Shown piece after piece: positions 1 to 8,892 of a stretch of DNA of 51,467 bases. Positions within the stretch are counted from its first letter, which is position 1. Each line of letters opens with the position of its first letter. The translations under genes and the position numbers were made by a program. The notes beneath the pieces are model-generated. The model was not told the DNA's origin. It searched no databases and worked only from the letters and a program-made list of their open reading frames with translations. The DNA is from Alphaproteobacteria bacterium (lineage in GTDB: Bacteria > Pseudomonadota > Alphaproteobacteria > Micropepsales > Micropepsaceae). The DNA lies in assembly GCA_028871345.1 (NCBI GenBank), contig JAGWNK010000028.1, positions 1 to 51,467 on the forward strand. Direction: 5' to 3'.

Positions 1-350
1 ATGGTGCAGGCCGCCAAGCCCACCAGGCTGTGCATGATGGCGACCAGCTCGGGCATCTGGGTCATTCTGACGATGCGCGAGGCGATGATGCCGATGGTGC
101 CGCCGACCGCCATGGCCGCCACGATCCACACGAGACCGGACGGCATGACCAGGCGCCACTGCTCGAATACGCCGGCGCCGACGTCGACGAGGCGCGTGCC
201 GAAGATGGTGGCCAGGACGGCGATCGTCATGCCGATGACGCCGTACCAGTTGCCCCGGCGCGAGGTTTCCGGATTGGACAGCCCGCCGAGCGACAGGATG
301 AAGAGAATGATGGCTCCGATGTAGGAGACCGTGGTGAGTGTTGCAGGCAT
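1..350 (-). CDS. pntB: NAD(P) transhydrogenase subunit beta, N-terminal part (runs off window)
   Basis: PntB forms the membrane and NADP(H)-binding part of the proton-translocating transhydrogenase, which makes NADPH from NADH at the expense of the proton gradient. Only about 116 N-terminal residues are inside the window; the rest lies before base 1. The visible part starts [19 protein letters not shown] and contains hydrophobic helices separated by short loops ([16 protein letters not shown], ending in [10 protein letters not shown]), as expected for the PntB membrane domain. The ATG at 350 lies 13 bases after the pntA stop on the same strand, so the two are one transcription unit. Truncation is due to the window edge only. 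Confidence 0.93.
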   Translation of the reverse strand, partial: MPATLTTVSYIGAIILFILSLGGLSNPETSRRGNWYGVIGMTIAVLATIFGTRLVDVGAGVFEQWRLVMPSGLVWIVAAMAVGGTIGIIASRIVRMTQMPELVAIMHSLVGLAACT

Positions 351-363
351 TGGTGCGGTCCCT

Positions 364-1929
364 CTATTTACGGAACATCATCAGCATGCGCCGCGTCACC
401 GCGAAGCCGCCGAACATGTTGATCGAAGTCAGCGCGATGCCGGCGATGGCAATCCAGCGGATCAGGTCGTCGGGACGCACGGTGCCGTCCGGCACCTGGG
501 GTGCGATCTGGATGAGGGCGCCGATGGTGATGATCGAGGAAATCGCGTTGGTGACGCTCATCAAGGGCGTGTGCAGCGCCGGCGTGACGTTCCACACCAC
601 CATGTAGCCGACGAACACCGCCAGCACGAAGACCGTGAAGTGGCCGATGAAGGCCGCGGGCGCGTAAAGCCCGATCAGCGCGAACAGCGCCGCGCCGACC
701 AGCGCGACGACCGCCATGCCGGTGCCCGAGCCCTTCTTCTCCTCCGGCTTGACCACCGGGGCCGCGGCCGGCTTGGCCGCGGGCGGCGCGGGAAGCTTGA
801 GCGGCGGCGGCGGCCAGGTGACGTCGCCGTCCTTGATCACGGTGAAGCCGCGGATCGCATCGTCTTCCATGTTGACGACGATCCGACCGTCCTTGGCCTT
901 GCACAGCTCCTCGGTGAGGCGCAGCAGGTTGGTGGCGTAGAGCGTGGAAGATTGCTTGGAGAGGCGCGAGGCCAGATCGGTGTAGCCGATGATGGTCACG
1001 CCGTTCCTGACGACGGCCTTGCCGGGCTCGGTCAGCTCGCAGTTGCCGCCCTGTTCGCCCGCCATGTCGACGATGACACTGCCGGGCCTCATCGAGGCGA
1101 CCATTTCGGCCGTGATGAGCTTGGGCGCCGGCTTGCCCGGGATGAGGGCCGTCGTGATGATGATGTCGACGTCCTTGGCCTGCTTGGCGTACATCTCGCG
1201 CTGGGCCTTCTGGAAGCCTTCACTCATCACCTTGGCGTAGCCGCCGCCGCCCGAGCCTTCTTCCTCGTAGTCGACCTTGATGAAATCGGCGCCCATCGAC
1301 TTGACCTGATCGGCCACTTCGGCGCGCGTGTCGTTGGCGCGCACGATGGCACCCAGGCCGACCGAGGTTCCGATCGCCGCAAGACCGGCGACGCCGGCGC
1401 CGGCGACGAACACTTTCGCAGGCGGCACCTTGCCCGCAGCAGTAATCTGGCCGTTGAAGAAGCGGCCGAAGGCGTTCGCCGCTTCGATCACCGCGCGATA
1501 CCCGCTGATGCCGGCCATCGAGGTCAGTGCATCCATCTTCTGCGCGCGCGACAACAGGCGTGGCACGGCATCCATGGCCAATACCGTCACCTCGCGGGCC
1601 GCTAAGGCTTTCATGAGGTCGGGGTTCTGCGCCGGCCAGATGAAACTGATGAGCGTCATGCCCGGCTTCATCAGGGCGACTTCGGCCGTGTCGGGCGCGC
1701 GGACCTTGAAGACGATGTCGGACGACGCCCACAACTGGGCGGCCGAGCCTGCGATCTTGGCGCCGGCCTTGGCGAAGGCGTCGTCGTAGAAGCTTGCGCC
1801 GTCGCCGGCACCGCTTTCGACAGTCACCGCAAAGCCTAGCTTGATCAGTTTTTCAACGATGTCCGGCACCGTCGCGACACGCTTCTCGCCGGCATAGGTT
1901 TCTTTCGGGATTCCGATGGTCTGGGCCAT
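364..1929 (-). CDS. pntA: NAD(P) transhydrogenase subunit alpha, full-length fused form
   Basis: This 521-residue protein is the NAD(H)-binding alpha subunit of transhydrogenase. The N-terminus [11 protein letters not shown] and the Rossmann segment [16 protein letters not shown] followed by RANDTR are typical of the alanine dehydrogenase/PntA fold (about residues 1-380). A proline/alanine-rich linker (about 380-410) leads into membrane helices at the C-terminus (about 415-515). The soluble and membrane portions are in one chain, as in E. coli, unlike the split PntAA/PntAB of Rhodospirillum. An in-frame TTG 20 codons upstream is possible, but [10 protein letters not shown] is the conserved N-terminus. 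pntB follows after 13 bases. Confidence 0.96.
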   Translation of the reverse strand: MAQTIGIPKETYAGEKRVATVPDIVEKLIKLGFAVTVESGAGDGASFYDDAFAKAGAKIAGSAAQLWASSDIVFKVRAPDTAEVALMKPGMTLISFIWPAQNPDLMKALAAREVTVLAMDAVPRLLSRAQKMDALTSMAGISGYRAVIEAANAFGRFFNGQITAAGKVPPAKVFVAGAGVAGLAAIGTSVGLGAIVRANDTRAEVADQVKSMGADFIKVDYEEEGSGGGGYAKVMSEGFQKAQREMYAKQAKDVDIIITTALIPGKPAPKLITAEMVASMRPGSVIVDMAGEQGGNCELTEPGKAVVRNGVTIIGYTDLASRLSKQSSTLYATNLLRLTEELCKAKDGRIVVNMEDDAIRGFTVIKDGDVTWPPPPLKLPAPPAAKPAAAPVVKPEEKKGSGTGMAVVALVGAALFALIGLYAPAAFIGHFTVFVLAVFVGYMVVWNVTPALHTPLMSVTNAISSIITIGALIQIAPQVPDGTVRPDDLIRWIAIAGIALTSINMFGGFAVTRRMLMMFRK

Positions 1930-2258
1930 GATTTCACGCTTGGGGTTGGATTGGACGACAGACAAGCCAGGCGCAGGTCGCGCCTTCACGCCGCTCGTTC
2001 CGGATTGCGATTTTCATGCACTTTTCCGATGGTGCGTGCTGTGCGGCGAAAGTGGTTGTTGTGATGGACGCCGCCCCTGATTGCGCGCGGGAATAACGCA
2101 AAGAGCGGGCCTAGGCAACGCTGCGGCATGCGGCATCGAACACCATTCCCCCCGCTTCAGGAGGGGCGTAAAGCCACAGAGCGTGGCGCACTACAGCCGC
2201 CTATCGTGCAGGCAGGATATGTGTATTTCCCGGCCTCAAGGGGCGGGCACGGAGCCTC
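1930..2258. other. Gene-free stretch between the oxidase subunit IV gene and pntA
   Basis: About 330 bases with no credible gene; short frames here lack recognisable protein character. It should carry the pntA promoter, which I could not pinpoint. A small C-run/G-run inverted element lies around 2148-2166 and resembles GC-rich intergenic elements seen again near 18400 and 23710. Confidence 0.5.
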
Positions 2259-2405
2259 TCAGCCGCCGCGGAAAACCAGCAACAGCAGCATGATCGCCGC
2301 GATCGCGGCCGCCGACCATTTGACCAAGCCGGTGAAGGCTTTCCAGGTCCGCACATGGTCGCTGATGTCCATCGCGCCGTGCTGATCCGAGCTGTCCGCG
2401 GCCAT
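2259..2405 (-). CDS. aa3-type cytochrome c oxidase subunit IV (48 residues)
   Basis: This small protein begins MAADSSDQHG and ends LLLLVFRGG. It has a short soluble N-terminus, the segment HVRTWKAFTGLVKWS, then a single transmembrane helix of about 17 residues. That layout matches the bacterial aa3 cytochrome oxidase subunit IV family of about 45-60 residues, an accessory helix next to the catalytic subunit of the terminal oxidase. The family is commonly found beside transhydrogenase genes in alphaproteobacteria, and pntA follows here on the same strand. The catalytic oxidase subunits are not in the window. Confidence 0.82.
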   Translation of the reverse strand: MAADSSDQHGAMDISDHVRTWKAFTGLVKWSAAAIAAIMLLLLVFRGG

Positions 2406-2498
2406 GGGCTTCTCCGGGTGGGGCAACCGGCATTATAGCAAACTGTTTTGCTCAGAAAATACGTCGAATCAGTCCGGCGAAGCGCTCGCAGGACAGGT

Positions 2499-3461
2499 TC
2501 AGAGCGCCCGGCGCCGAGGCTGTGAGTGGTCCCAATCGGCCAGCAGCGCCCGCAAAGCCGCCACGAAAGCCAGGGGCTGGTCGAGCATGAGGTGGTGCTG
2601 GGCCTGGGGGATGTCGACCACGGGAGCCGCCCTCCCCAGCAAATTGAACATGTATTCCCCGATCTCGGCGGGCATCAGGATCGACTGCTCGCCGCGGAAC
2701 AGGGCGATTCGGCACCTGGTCGCCTTCAGGCGGGCAGCCGTGTCGCCGATCGAGAAGTCGTGCCAGATGGCGGGGTCGAATTTCCAGACATAGCCGCCGT
2801 CCACCGGACGCAGCGAGCGGCGGGCCACCCAGTCGAGCAGGAACAGGTTTTCGCAGACCTGGGGCGGCAGCAGGCGGAAGCGCGCCAGGGCGGCGGCCAG
2901 CGTGGGATAGACGTTGCGGGCGTGGGCCCGCAAAGGCGACTTCTCGCGCTTGCGTTCCGGCGGCGTCACCGGGGAATCGACGATCACCGTGCCCTTCAGC
3001 CGCTCGCCGTAGAGGGCGCCTGTCAACAACGTGACGAAGCCGCCGAAGCTGTGCCCCACGATGATCGGCGGTTCGGCAAGCGCGAACATGCCGGCGTCGT
3101 CGCACACCGCCAGCTCCTCGCGGGCGAAGAGCTCCATGGTGTAGGACTCCCGCCAGCCGGAATCTCCCATGCCGGAGAGATCCAGCGCCGCTATGTTGTA
3201 GTCGCGCGACAGGAACGGCGCGATGAAGCTCCACCAATGGGCGTGCGCCGCGTTGCCGTGGACGAGAAGCAGGCCCGGCCGCGCGCGATCTCCCCAGCGC
3301 AGGTAATGGATCGGCGTCCCCTCGACCGAGATGACCTTTTCTTCGGGTCGGCAGGCGACTGCTTCCGCGAACCAGCGCGGCGCCGCCGGCTCGGCACCTT
3401 CAAACCGGGCCAGCGGTGTTTCGAGTTCGGATGTGTCAGGCTGTGAGAGTGCCGCGATCAT
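2499..3461 (-). CDS. Alpha/beta-hydrolase fold protein
   Basis: A 320-residue single-domain hydrolase. The oxyanion-region motif LLVHGNAAHAHWW, the nucleophile elbow GHSFGG (Ser138) and a C-terminal His in QAQHHLMLDQP form the expected catalytic set. The substrate cannot be told from sequence; esterases, epoxide hydrolases and C-C bond hydrolases share this pattern. No signal peptide is visible, so it is probably cytoplasmic. The ATG at 3461 was preferred because it falls just after the stop of the upstream gene (19-base gap); an upstream in-frame start at 3527 would overlap that gene. It is probably co-transcribed with the DUF2332 gene. Confidence 0.85.
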   Translation of the reverse strand: MIAALSQPDTSELETPLARFEGAEPAAPRWFAEAVACRPEEKVISVEGTPIHYLRWGDRARPGLLLVHGNAAHAHWWSFIAPFLSRDYNIAALDLSGMGDSGWRESYTMELFAREELAVCDDAGMFALAEPPIIVGHSFGGFVTLLTGALYGERLKGTVIVDSPVTPPERKREKSPLRAHARNVYPTLAAALARFRLLPPQVCENLFLLDWVARRSLRPVDGGYVWKFDPAIWHDFSIGDTAARLKATRCRIALFRGEQSILMPAEIGEYMFNLLGRAAPVVDIPQAQHHLMLDQPLAFVAALRALLADWDHSQPRRRAL

Positions 3462-3480
3462 TGCATAAAGGCTGGCACGG

Positions 3481-4506
3481 CTATGCCAGCCATTCAATCC
3501 ATTCGCCGTGCGAATTGCAGCGGGCAAGCTGGCGCTTTGTCCTGCTGCCGTCGCGGTAGGAATAGATCAGGAGCGGGCATTCGCCCTTCAGCGTGCTCTC
3601 CAGAGACACGCGCCATACGGGCCGCCTCAGGCTCGCCATCAGCAGCATGGCGGCGAAGGCTTCGCGCATTTCGTCGCTGAACTGGTAGAGCACCAGCGAG
3701 TGGTAGACGCATACCGCCTCGTGCTCAGGCGCCGCGGCGAGCGCCTCGGGCAGCAGCGCCAGCGCATCGCCGGCGCGAATCGGGCGCGGCGAGCGCAGCG
3801 CGGCGGCGATGGCCTTGTCGAGGCGGGCGAAGCGGTCGATCTGGTCCGGCCACACCAGCGCCCTGAGCCAGTCGCGCTGCCCGGGGTCCGCCAGATCGAC
3901 GGGGCTGCGTTCCAGGCCGATGCGGCTGGCGACCTGCGGGGCGCGGCCGTGCGGCGGCGTCTTGTCGCCGCGCAACGCGCAATCGATCGTCAGATCGGCA
4001 TCGGCAAGTTCGCAGGGAAATACCGCGCCGTTGCGATGGTAGCGCACGCTGTAGCGGTCCCAGGCGAGATTGAATCCCGCGCTGGGTCCGATCTCGATGA
4101 GGTGCAGCGGCTCGCCCGCCTCCTGCGCCACGACGCGGAAGGCCGGGGCCAGCAGCGCCGAGCGCGCCACTTCGTTGGTGTTGGTGACGCGCGACGCCAT
4201 GATGGGTGCCAGCTCTTCGCGGTGGCGCCGCACGAAATCGCGGAACACCGGCACCGGATCGCCCTGCGCCGTTCCGCCCAGATTGCGGTAGAAGTTGCGC
4301 AGGGGATGTTCGGCGCCCTGCAGCAACAGGAAATGCACGGCCCCGAACAGAATGTTGGCAGGGGGCTGGCCGGCACGGACGGCCGTCGCGAATTGACGCA
4401 ACACTTCGTCGCCGCCGACCGCCAAGGACAGCTTCTCGTAGAGCGGCGCACCGGCGCGGCGCGCCTCGCCGGCGAAGAATTCCCAATAATCGACAGCAGG
4501 TTCCAC
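3481..4506 (-). CDS. DUF2332 family protein
   Basis: A 341-residue protein of the DUF2332 family, whose function is not established. Recognisable pieces are the N-terminal helical region (VDYWEFFAGEARRAGAPLYEKL), the segment VTNTNEVARSALL, and the glycine-containing LIEIGPSAGFNLAWDRY, which looks like a methyltransferase-type nucleotide loop. That last resemblance is inference. No signal peptide. It is the first gene of a two-gene minus-strand unit with the alpha/beta hydrolase and is divergent from the sigma-54 activator, leaving a promoter region of about 110 bases (4507-4620). Confidence 0.85.
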   Translation of the reverse strand: MEPAVDYWEFFAGEARRAGAPLYEKLSLAVGGDEVLRQFATAVRAGQPPANILFGAVHFLLLQGAEHPLRNFYRNLGGTAQGDPVPVFRDFVRRHREELAPIMASRVTNTNEVARSALLAPAFRVVAQEAGEPLHLIEIGPSAGFNLAWDRYSVRYHRNGAVFPCELADADLTIDCALRGDKTPPHGRAPQVASRIGLERSPVDLADPGQRDWLRALVWPDQIDRFARLDKAIAAALRSPRPIRAGDALALLPEALAAAPEHEAVCVYHSLVLYQFSDEMREAFAAMLLMASLRRPVWRVSLESTLKGECPLLIYSYRDGSRTKRQLARCNSHGEWIEWLA

Positions 4507-4620
4507 GCGCCTTTACCGTTCGTTCACCAACAGGGAACTGTGCCACACGAGGACATCCCTTAAACAGACCTTTACCCATGAGAGCCCACCATGACGGCCC
4601 TCTTACCTTCGAGGCCGCCG

Positions 4621-6120
<1,500 letters not shown>

Positions 6121-6144
6121 TCGGCTGCCACCGAGCGTGCCTCC

Positions 6145-6387
6145 TCAGCGCATCCCCAGCGCGCTGAGGTAGAGGTCGAGCACGGCCTCCTGTTCCTGGA
6201 AATCCGCCTTGTCGAGTTTCCGCAGGCGCACGACTTGGCGCATGATCTTGACGTCGAAGCCTTCGCCTTTCGCCTCGGCGTATACTTCCCTGATATCGTC
6301 GCTGAGCGCCTTGCGCTCCTCTTCCAGCCGCTCGACGCGCTCGACGAACGAGCGCAGGCGATCCTTGGCGAAACCCGACTTGGCCAT
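6145..6387 (-). CDS. DUF2312 (UPF0335) protein
   Basis: An 80-residue, strongly charged and probably coiled-coil protein ([31 protein letters not shown] in two overlapping segments) ending [11 protein letters not shown]. Length and the motif [15 protein letters not shown] fit the DUF2312/UPF0335 family, which is nearly universal in alphaproteobacteria and resembles the GapR nucleoid protein of Caulobacter, which binds over-twisted AT-rich DNA. A GapR-like role is inferred from family membership. A TTG one codon upstream of the ATG at 6387 is also in frame. Confidence 0.85.
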   Translation of the reverse strand: MAKSGFAKDRLRSFVERVERLEEERKALSDDIREVYAEAKGEGFDVKIMRQVVRLRKLDKADFQEQEAVLDLYLSALGMR

Positions 6388-6502
6388 CAAAAAATCTCCG
6401 TCGTGACTGTCTTCTCTGGCAATAAGTCCCTGGTTTTGCTTGTACCGAGCGGATCGAGAAACCCGAGATCCATCGTTTTTTGATTCAATTCCCGTCCGAC
6501 GG

Positions 6503-6517
6503 TTAAGCGGGACTTAA
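6503..6517 (+). promoter_or_regulatory. CtrA-type box upstream of first Flp pilin
   Basis: TTAA-N7-TTAA (spacer GCGGGAC) exactly matches the core CtrA recognition pattern. It lies 79 bases before the pilin ATG. The surrounding 20 bases, TAAGCGGGACTTAAGAGCTG, are repeated exactly upstream of the second pilin. Confidence 0.65.
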
Positions 6518-6595
6518 GAGCTGCCCGCTATCTTTGCGGCAGTCCGGCGCAGGCTCCAGGTCCGGAAGCTGGATGGCAACAAAACCGAGGGTACC

Positions 6596-6760
6596 ATGGG
6601 CAATCACTTCGCACGTTTTCTTCGCGACCAGTCCGGTGCGACGGCCATCGAATACGGCCTGATCGCCGCGCTGATCGCAGTCGTCATCATTGGCGCGCTG
6701 ACCGCTGTTGGCACGAGCCTCAGCGCGACGCTGAATTCCGTCGCCACAAGCCTGCACTGA
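6596..6760 (+). CDS. Flp/Fap type IVb pilin, copy 1
   Basis: A 54-residue prepilin, too short for standard ORF calling. It reads MGNHFARFLRDQSGATAIEY then a hydrophobic helix (GLIAALIAVVIIGAL) and a short polar tail. The G/A-T-A-I-E-Y-G-L region is the prepilin peptidase site and helix start of the Flp family, whose subunits assemble into thin adhesive pili through the Tad system. No tad/cpa assembly genes are in the window. A purine-rich GAGGG lies just upstream of the ATG. It is nearly identical to copy 2 at 7104. Confidence 0.93.
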   Translation: MGNHFARFLRDQSGATAIEYGLIAALIAVVIIGALTAVGTSLSATLNSVATSLH

Positions 6761-6777
6761 CGGGCCGGTATAGGAGA

Positions 6778-6801
6778 GCGGCGTTGGACACGCAACGCCG
6801 C
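6778..6801 (+). terminator. Hairpin after first pilin
   Basis: GCGGCGTT and AACGCCGC form a perfect 8-bp stem with an 8-base loop, 17 bases after the pilin stop. Flanking GGAGA/TCTCC can extend the stem. There is no clear T-run after it, so termination strength is uncertain; it could instead stabilise the pilin mRNA. Confidence 0.55.
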
Positions 6802-7007
6802 CATCTCCTCTAGCTGTGGGTCTTTTGCGGCGTTCCCGGTGCGGCCCGGGGACGCCGCAATCACTTCGCAGCAGCAAACCTTCCGCGGCGCACGGCGGCT
6901 GACCTTTCGCCGACCGACGCGACGACCATTCCGGCGGATGCTGCCATCCCCCGAGGTCCCGCCGCAGCGGAGGGTCGGCGTCTTTTGAAACAACTTCCGA
7001 CCGGGAT

Positions 7008-7022
7008 TTAAGCGGGACTTAA
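7008..7022 (+). promoter_or_regulatory. CtrA-type box upstream of second Flp pilin
   Basis: The same TTAA-N7-TTAA box with the same spacer as at 6503, located 82 bases before the second pilin ATG. The bases around the box are conserved between the copies while the sequence between box and coding start has diverged, which suggests selection on the box. Confidence 0.65.
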
Positions 7023-7103
7023 GAGCTGCAACTTATTCTCGCGTCATTCCGGCGCGCTTCACACTGGAAATGCGACGCTGGGCATCAAGCAACAGAGGGT
7101 GCC

Positions 7104-7268
7104 ATGGGCAAACACTTCACGCGTTTTCTCCGTGACCAGTCAGGCGCGACGGCCATCGAATACGGCCTGATCGCCGCGCTGATTGCGGTCGTCATCATCG
7201 GTGCGCTGACTTCGGTCGGCACGAGCCTCAGTGCGACACTGAATTCTGTCGCCACAAGCCTGCACTGA
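7104..7268 (+). CDS. Flp/Fap type IVb pilin, copy 2
   Basis: A 54-residue prepilin differing from copy 1 at only a few residues (MGKHFTRFLRDQ versus MGNHFARFLRDQ, and LTSVG versus LTAVG). It has the same ATAIEYGL processing and helix region and the same SATLNSVATSLH tail. AGAGGG lies just upstream of the ATG. The copies arose by tandem duplication of a unit including the promoter. The intervening 340 bases (6761-7103) hold the first pilin's hairpin and this copy's regulatory region, and no other gene. Confidence 0.93.
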   Translation: MGKHFTRFLRDQSGATAIEYGLIAALIAVVIIGALTSVGTSLSATLNSVATSLH

Positions 7269-7284
7269 TACCTCCATACCGGAA

Positions 7285-7302
7285 CGCGGCGTCGACGCCG
7301 CG
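7285..7302. terminator. 18-bp perfect palindrome between convergent genes
   Basis: CGCGGCGTCGACGCCGCG is a perfect palindrome 17 bases after the second pilin stop and 3 bases from the end of the convergent DUF1244 gene. It probably acts as a bidirectional terminator, though no T-run follows. Confidence 0.55.
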
Positions 7303-7305
7303 ATC

Positions 7306-7605
7306 CTATTTGTGGGCCTTCTGCGACGCCTCGAACGCGGCTTGCTGTTCGGGCGTCGCCGTTTTCTGATAGAGGCGTTTCCACTCCGACGGCGGCATAC
7401 CGTAGACCACGCCGCGTGCCTCGTCCTTCTCGAGCGAGATCCCCTTCTCTGCCGCCGCCTCGCGGTACCAGTCGCCGAGGCAGTTGCGGCAGAAGCCGGC
7501 CGTGATCATCAAATCGATGTTCTGCACGTCGGTGCGGGCGCGCAGATGCGCCACCAGCCGGCGGAACACGGCGGCTTCGATTTCGGTGCGGGTGCCTTCG
7601 TCCAT
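7306..7605 (-). CDS. DUF1244 protein, internal start within the FGase frame
   Basis: A 99-residue protein starting MDEGTRTEIEAAVFRRLVAHL. It contains the conserved MITAGFCRNCLGDWY with a Cys pair and GVVYGMPPSEWK, which define the DUF1244 family, known from alphaproteobacterial genomes and without an assigned function. AAAGGAAACAGC directly precedes the ATG, giving a good Shine-Dalgarno at normal spacing, so independent translation is likely even though the upstream FGase frame reads into it without a stop. Confidence 0.85.
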   Translation of the reverse strand: MDEGTRTEIEAAVFRRLVAHLRARTDVQNIDLMITAGFCRNCLGDWYREAAAEKGISLEKDEARGVVYGMPPSEWKRLYQKTATPEQQAAFEASQKAHK

Positions 7606-8394
7606 GCTGTTTCCTTTCGTGAGCGGAAGGGGGCGCGTGAATTGGAGCTGCGGCGGCCCCATATCGGCTAGCGCCGCATCGAGGATCGCCGCCAGCCGCT
7701 CGGCCATGCGAGCCGGCGCAGCGGGCTCGGTGATCAAATCCTGGCGGATTTCGATCAACACGTGAGGCAGGCCGTTCGCCGTGCCGTGGCGATAGAGGCA
7801 GTCGTTCTCGAGCTCGCCTGAGTACGGCTCGTTGTCGCCGACGACAAAGCCGCCGGCGGCGAGGCGCCCGATCAAAGGCGCGGCCAGCCGGGCGTCGCGG
7901 TCCCACAAGACGCCGATCTCCCAGGGCCGCCGCCGTCCTTTCCACGACGGCGTGAAGCTGTGGATGGAGATGAGGGCGGGAACATGGCCGGCCACGCGCG
8001 ATCGGGCGATCTCGTCGTCGATCGCCCGATGATAAGGTGCATGATAGAGGCGCAGGCGGCGCTCGATCTCCTGCCGACCAGCGTCGCGATTACCCGCGAT
8101 GACACGGCCGTCAGACAGTTTCATGACAAGGGTGGGATCGTCCTCGCCGCGGTTGAGGTCGATCAAGAGGCGCGACCAACGGGCGAGGATTGCCACGGCC
8201 GCGAATCGGTGCGCCAGCGCGCGCGCCACCGCGGCGGCTCCGATGTCGTAGGCGATGTGGGTCGCCAACGCCGCCCGATCAAGGCCCAGACCGGCGTAAG
8301 CCTCGGGAATCGCGTTAGAGGCGTGATCGCACAGGAAGATCAGTCCTGTGGCCGGTCCGGAGGGTACGGCCCGTTCGAAAGCCTGGTCGGTCAT
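7306..8394 (-). CDS. N-formylglutamate amidohydrolase family protein, in frame with DUF1244
   Basis: Residues 1-263 are an N-formylglutamate amidohydrolase (FGase) family domain, recognised by IFLCDHASNAIPEAY near the N-terminus, DLNRGEDDP, ISIHSFTPSWKG and VLIEIRQD. The family hydrolyses N-formyl-L-glutamate, the last step of one histidine degradation route, although no hut genes are here. The frame then continues without a stop through PLPLTKGNS into the complete DUF1244 protein (residues 264-362), giving a possible 362-residue fusion. In related genomes these are usually two adjacent genes. A strong AAAGGAA ribosome site before the internal ATG suggests that DUF1244 is also made alone. The start MTDQAFERAV was chosen as the family-like N-terminus. 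Confidence 0.85.
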   Translation of the reverse strand: MTDQAFERAVPSGPATGLIFLCDHASNAIPEAYAGLGLDRAALATHIAYDIGAAAVARALAHRFAAVAILARWSRLLIDLNRGEDDPTLVMKLSDGRVIAGNRDAGRQEIERRLRLYHAPYHRAIDDEIARSRVAGHVPALISIHSFTPSWKGRRRPWEIGVLWDRDARLAAPLIGRLAAGGFVVGDNEPYSGELENDCLYRHGTANGLPHVLIEIRQDLITEPAAPARMAERLAAILDAALADMGPPQLQFTRPLPLTKGNSMDEGTRTEIEAAVFRRLVAHLRARTDVQNIDLMITAGFCRNCLGDWYREAAAEKGISLEKDEARGVVYGMPPSEWKRLYQKTATPEQQAAFEASQKAHK

Positions 8395-8478
8395 GGGAGC
8401 CAGATCATCCGCGGTCGGAGCGGATACGACAAGCGCGATTGACGGGCAGCCCGGTTTGCGCGAAACCGTGCGCATCCC

Positions 8479-8871
8479 ATGCGTCCGATCCTCGCCGCCG
8501 CCCTGGTAATCTTCGCGACCGCACCCGCCGACGCGGCGTTCACCATCTGCAACAAGGCCAACCTGCCCGCCAAAGTGGCATTCGGACATTTTGACGGCAA
8601 AGCGTGGCGCAGCGAAGGCTGGTGGACAATCCTGCCGCAAAAATGCGAGACGGTGCTCTACGGGGCGCTCGACGCCCGCTACTATTATGTCTACGGCACC
8701 GACGGCGGTTCGGGCACTTGGAACGGCGGCACCTATTTCTGTACCTCCTCGACCGGAAACTTCTCCATTGCAGGCCGGGCCAATTGCGCCGCACGACACT
8801 ATGACCGCCACGGTTTCTTCACCGTGGACACCGGCGACGCCACGGACTGGCGGCAGGCGCTGTCCGACTAG
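8479..8871 (+). CDS. DUF1036 secreted protein
   Basis: A 130-residue exported protein. A signal peptide (MRPILAAALVIFATAPADA, cut before AFTICN) leads into the DUF1036 pattern: FTICNKANLPAKVAFGHFDG, EGWWTILPQKCETVL, YYYVYG and several cysteines likely to form disulfides. The function is unknown. It is followed after 21 bases by pyk on the same strand, the usual arrangement in alphaproteobacteria, and is divergent from the FGase/DUF1244 gene. Confidence 0.9.
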   Translation: MRPILAAALVIFATAPADAAFTICNKANLPAKVAFGHFDGKAWRSEGWWTILPQKCETVLYGALDARYYYVYGTDGGSGTWNGGTYFCTSSTGNFSIAGRANCAARHYDRHGFFTVDTGDATDWRQALSD

Positions 8872-8892
8872 GAGCTTTCGGGAACACGATTG

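Noticed and set aside
331..1605. 424-codon plus-strand frame opposite pntA
   Set aside because: Low-complexity Arg/Asp/Gly/His composition typical of a shadow; pntA is unmistakable on the other strand.
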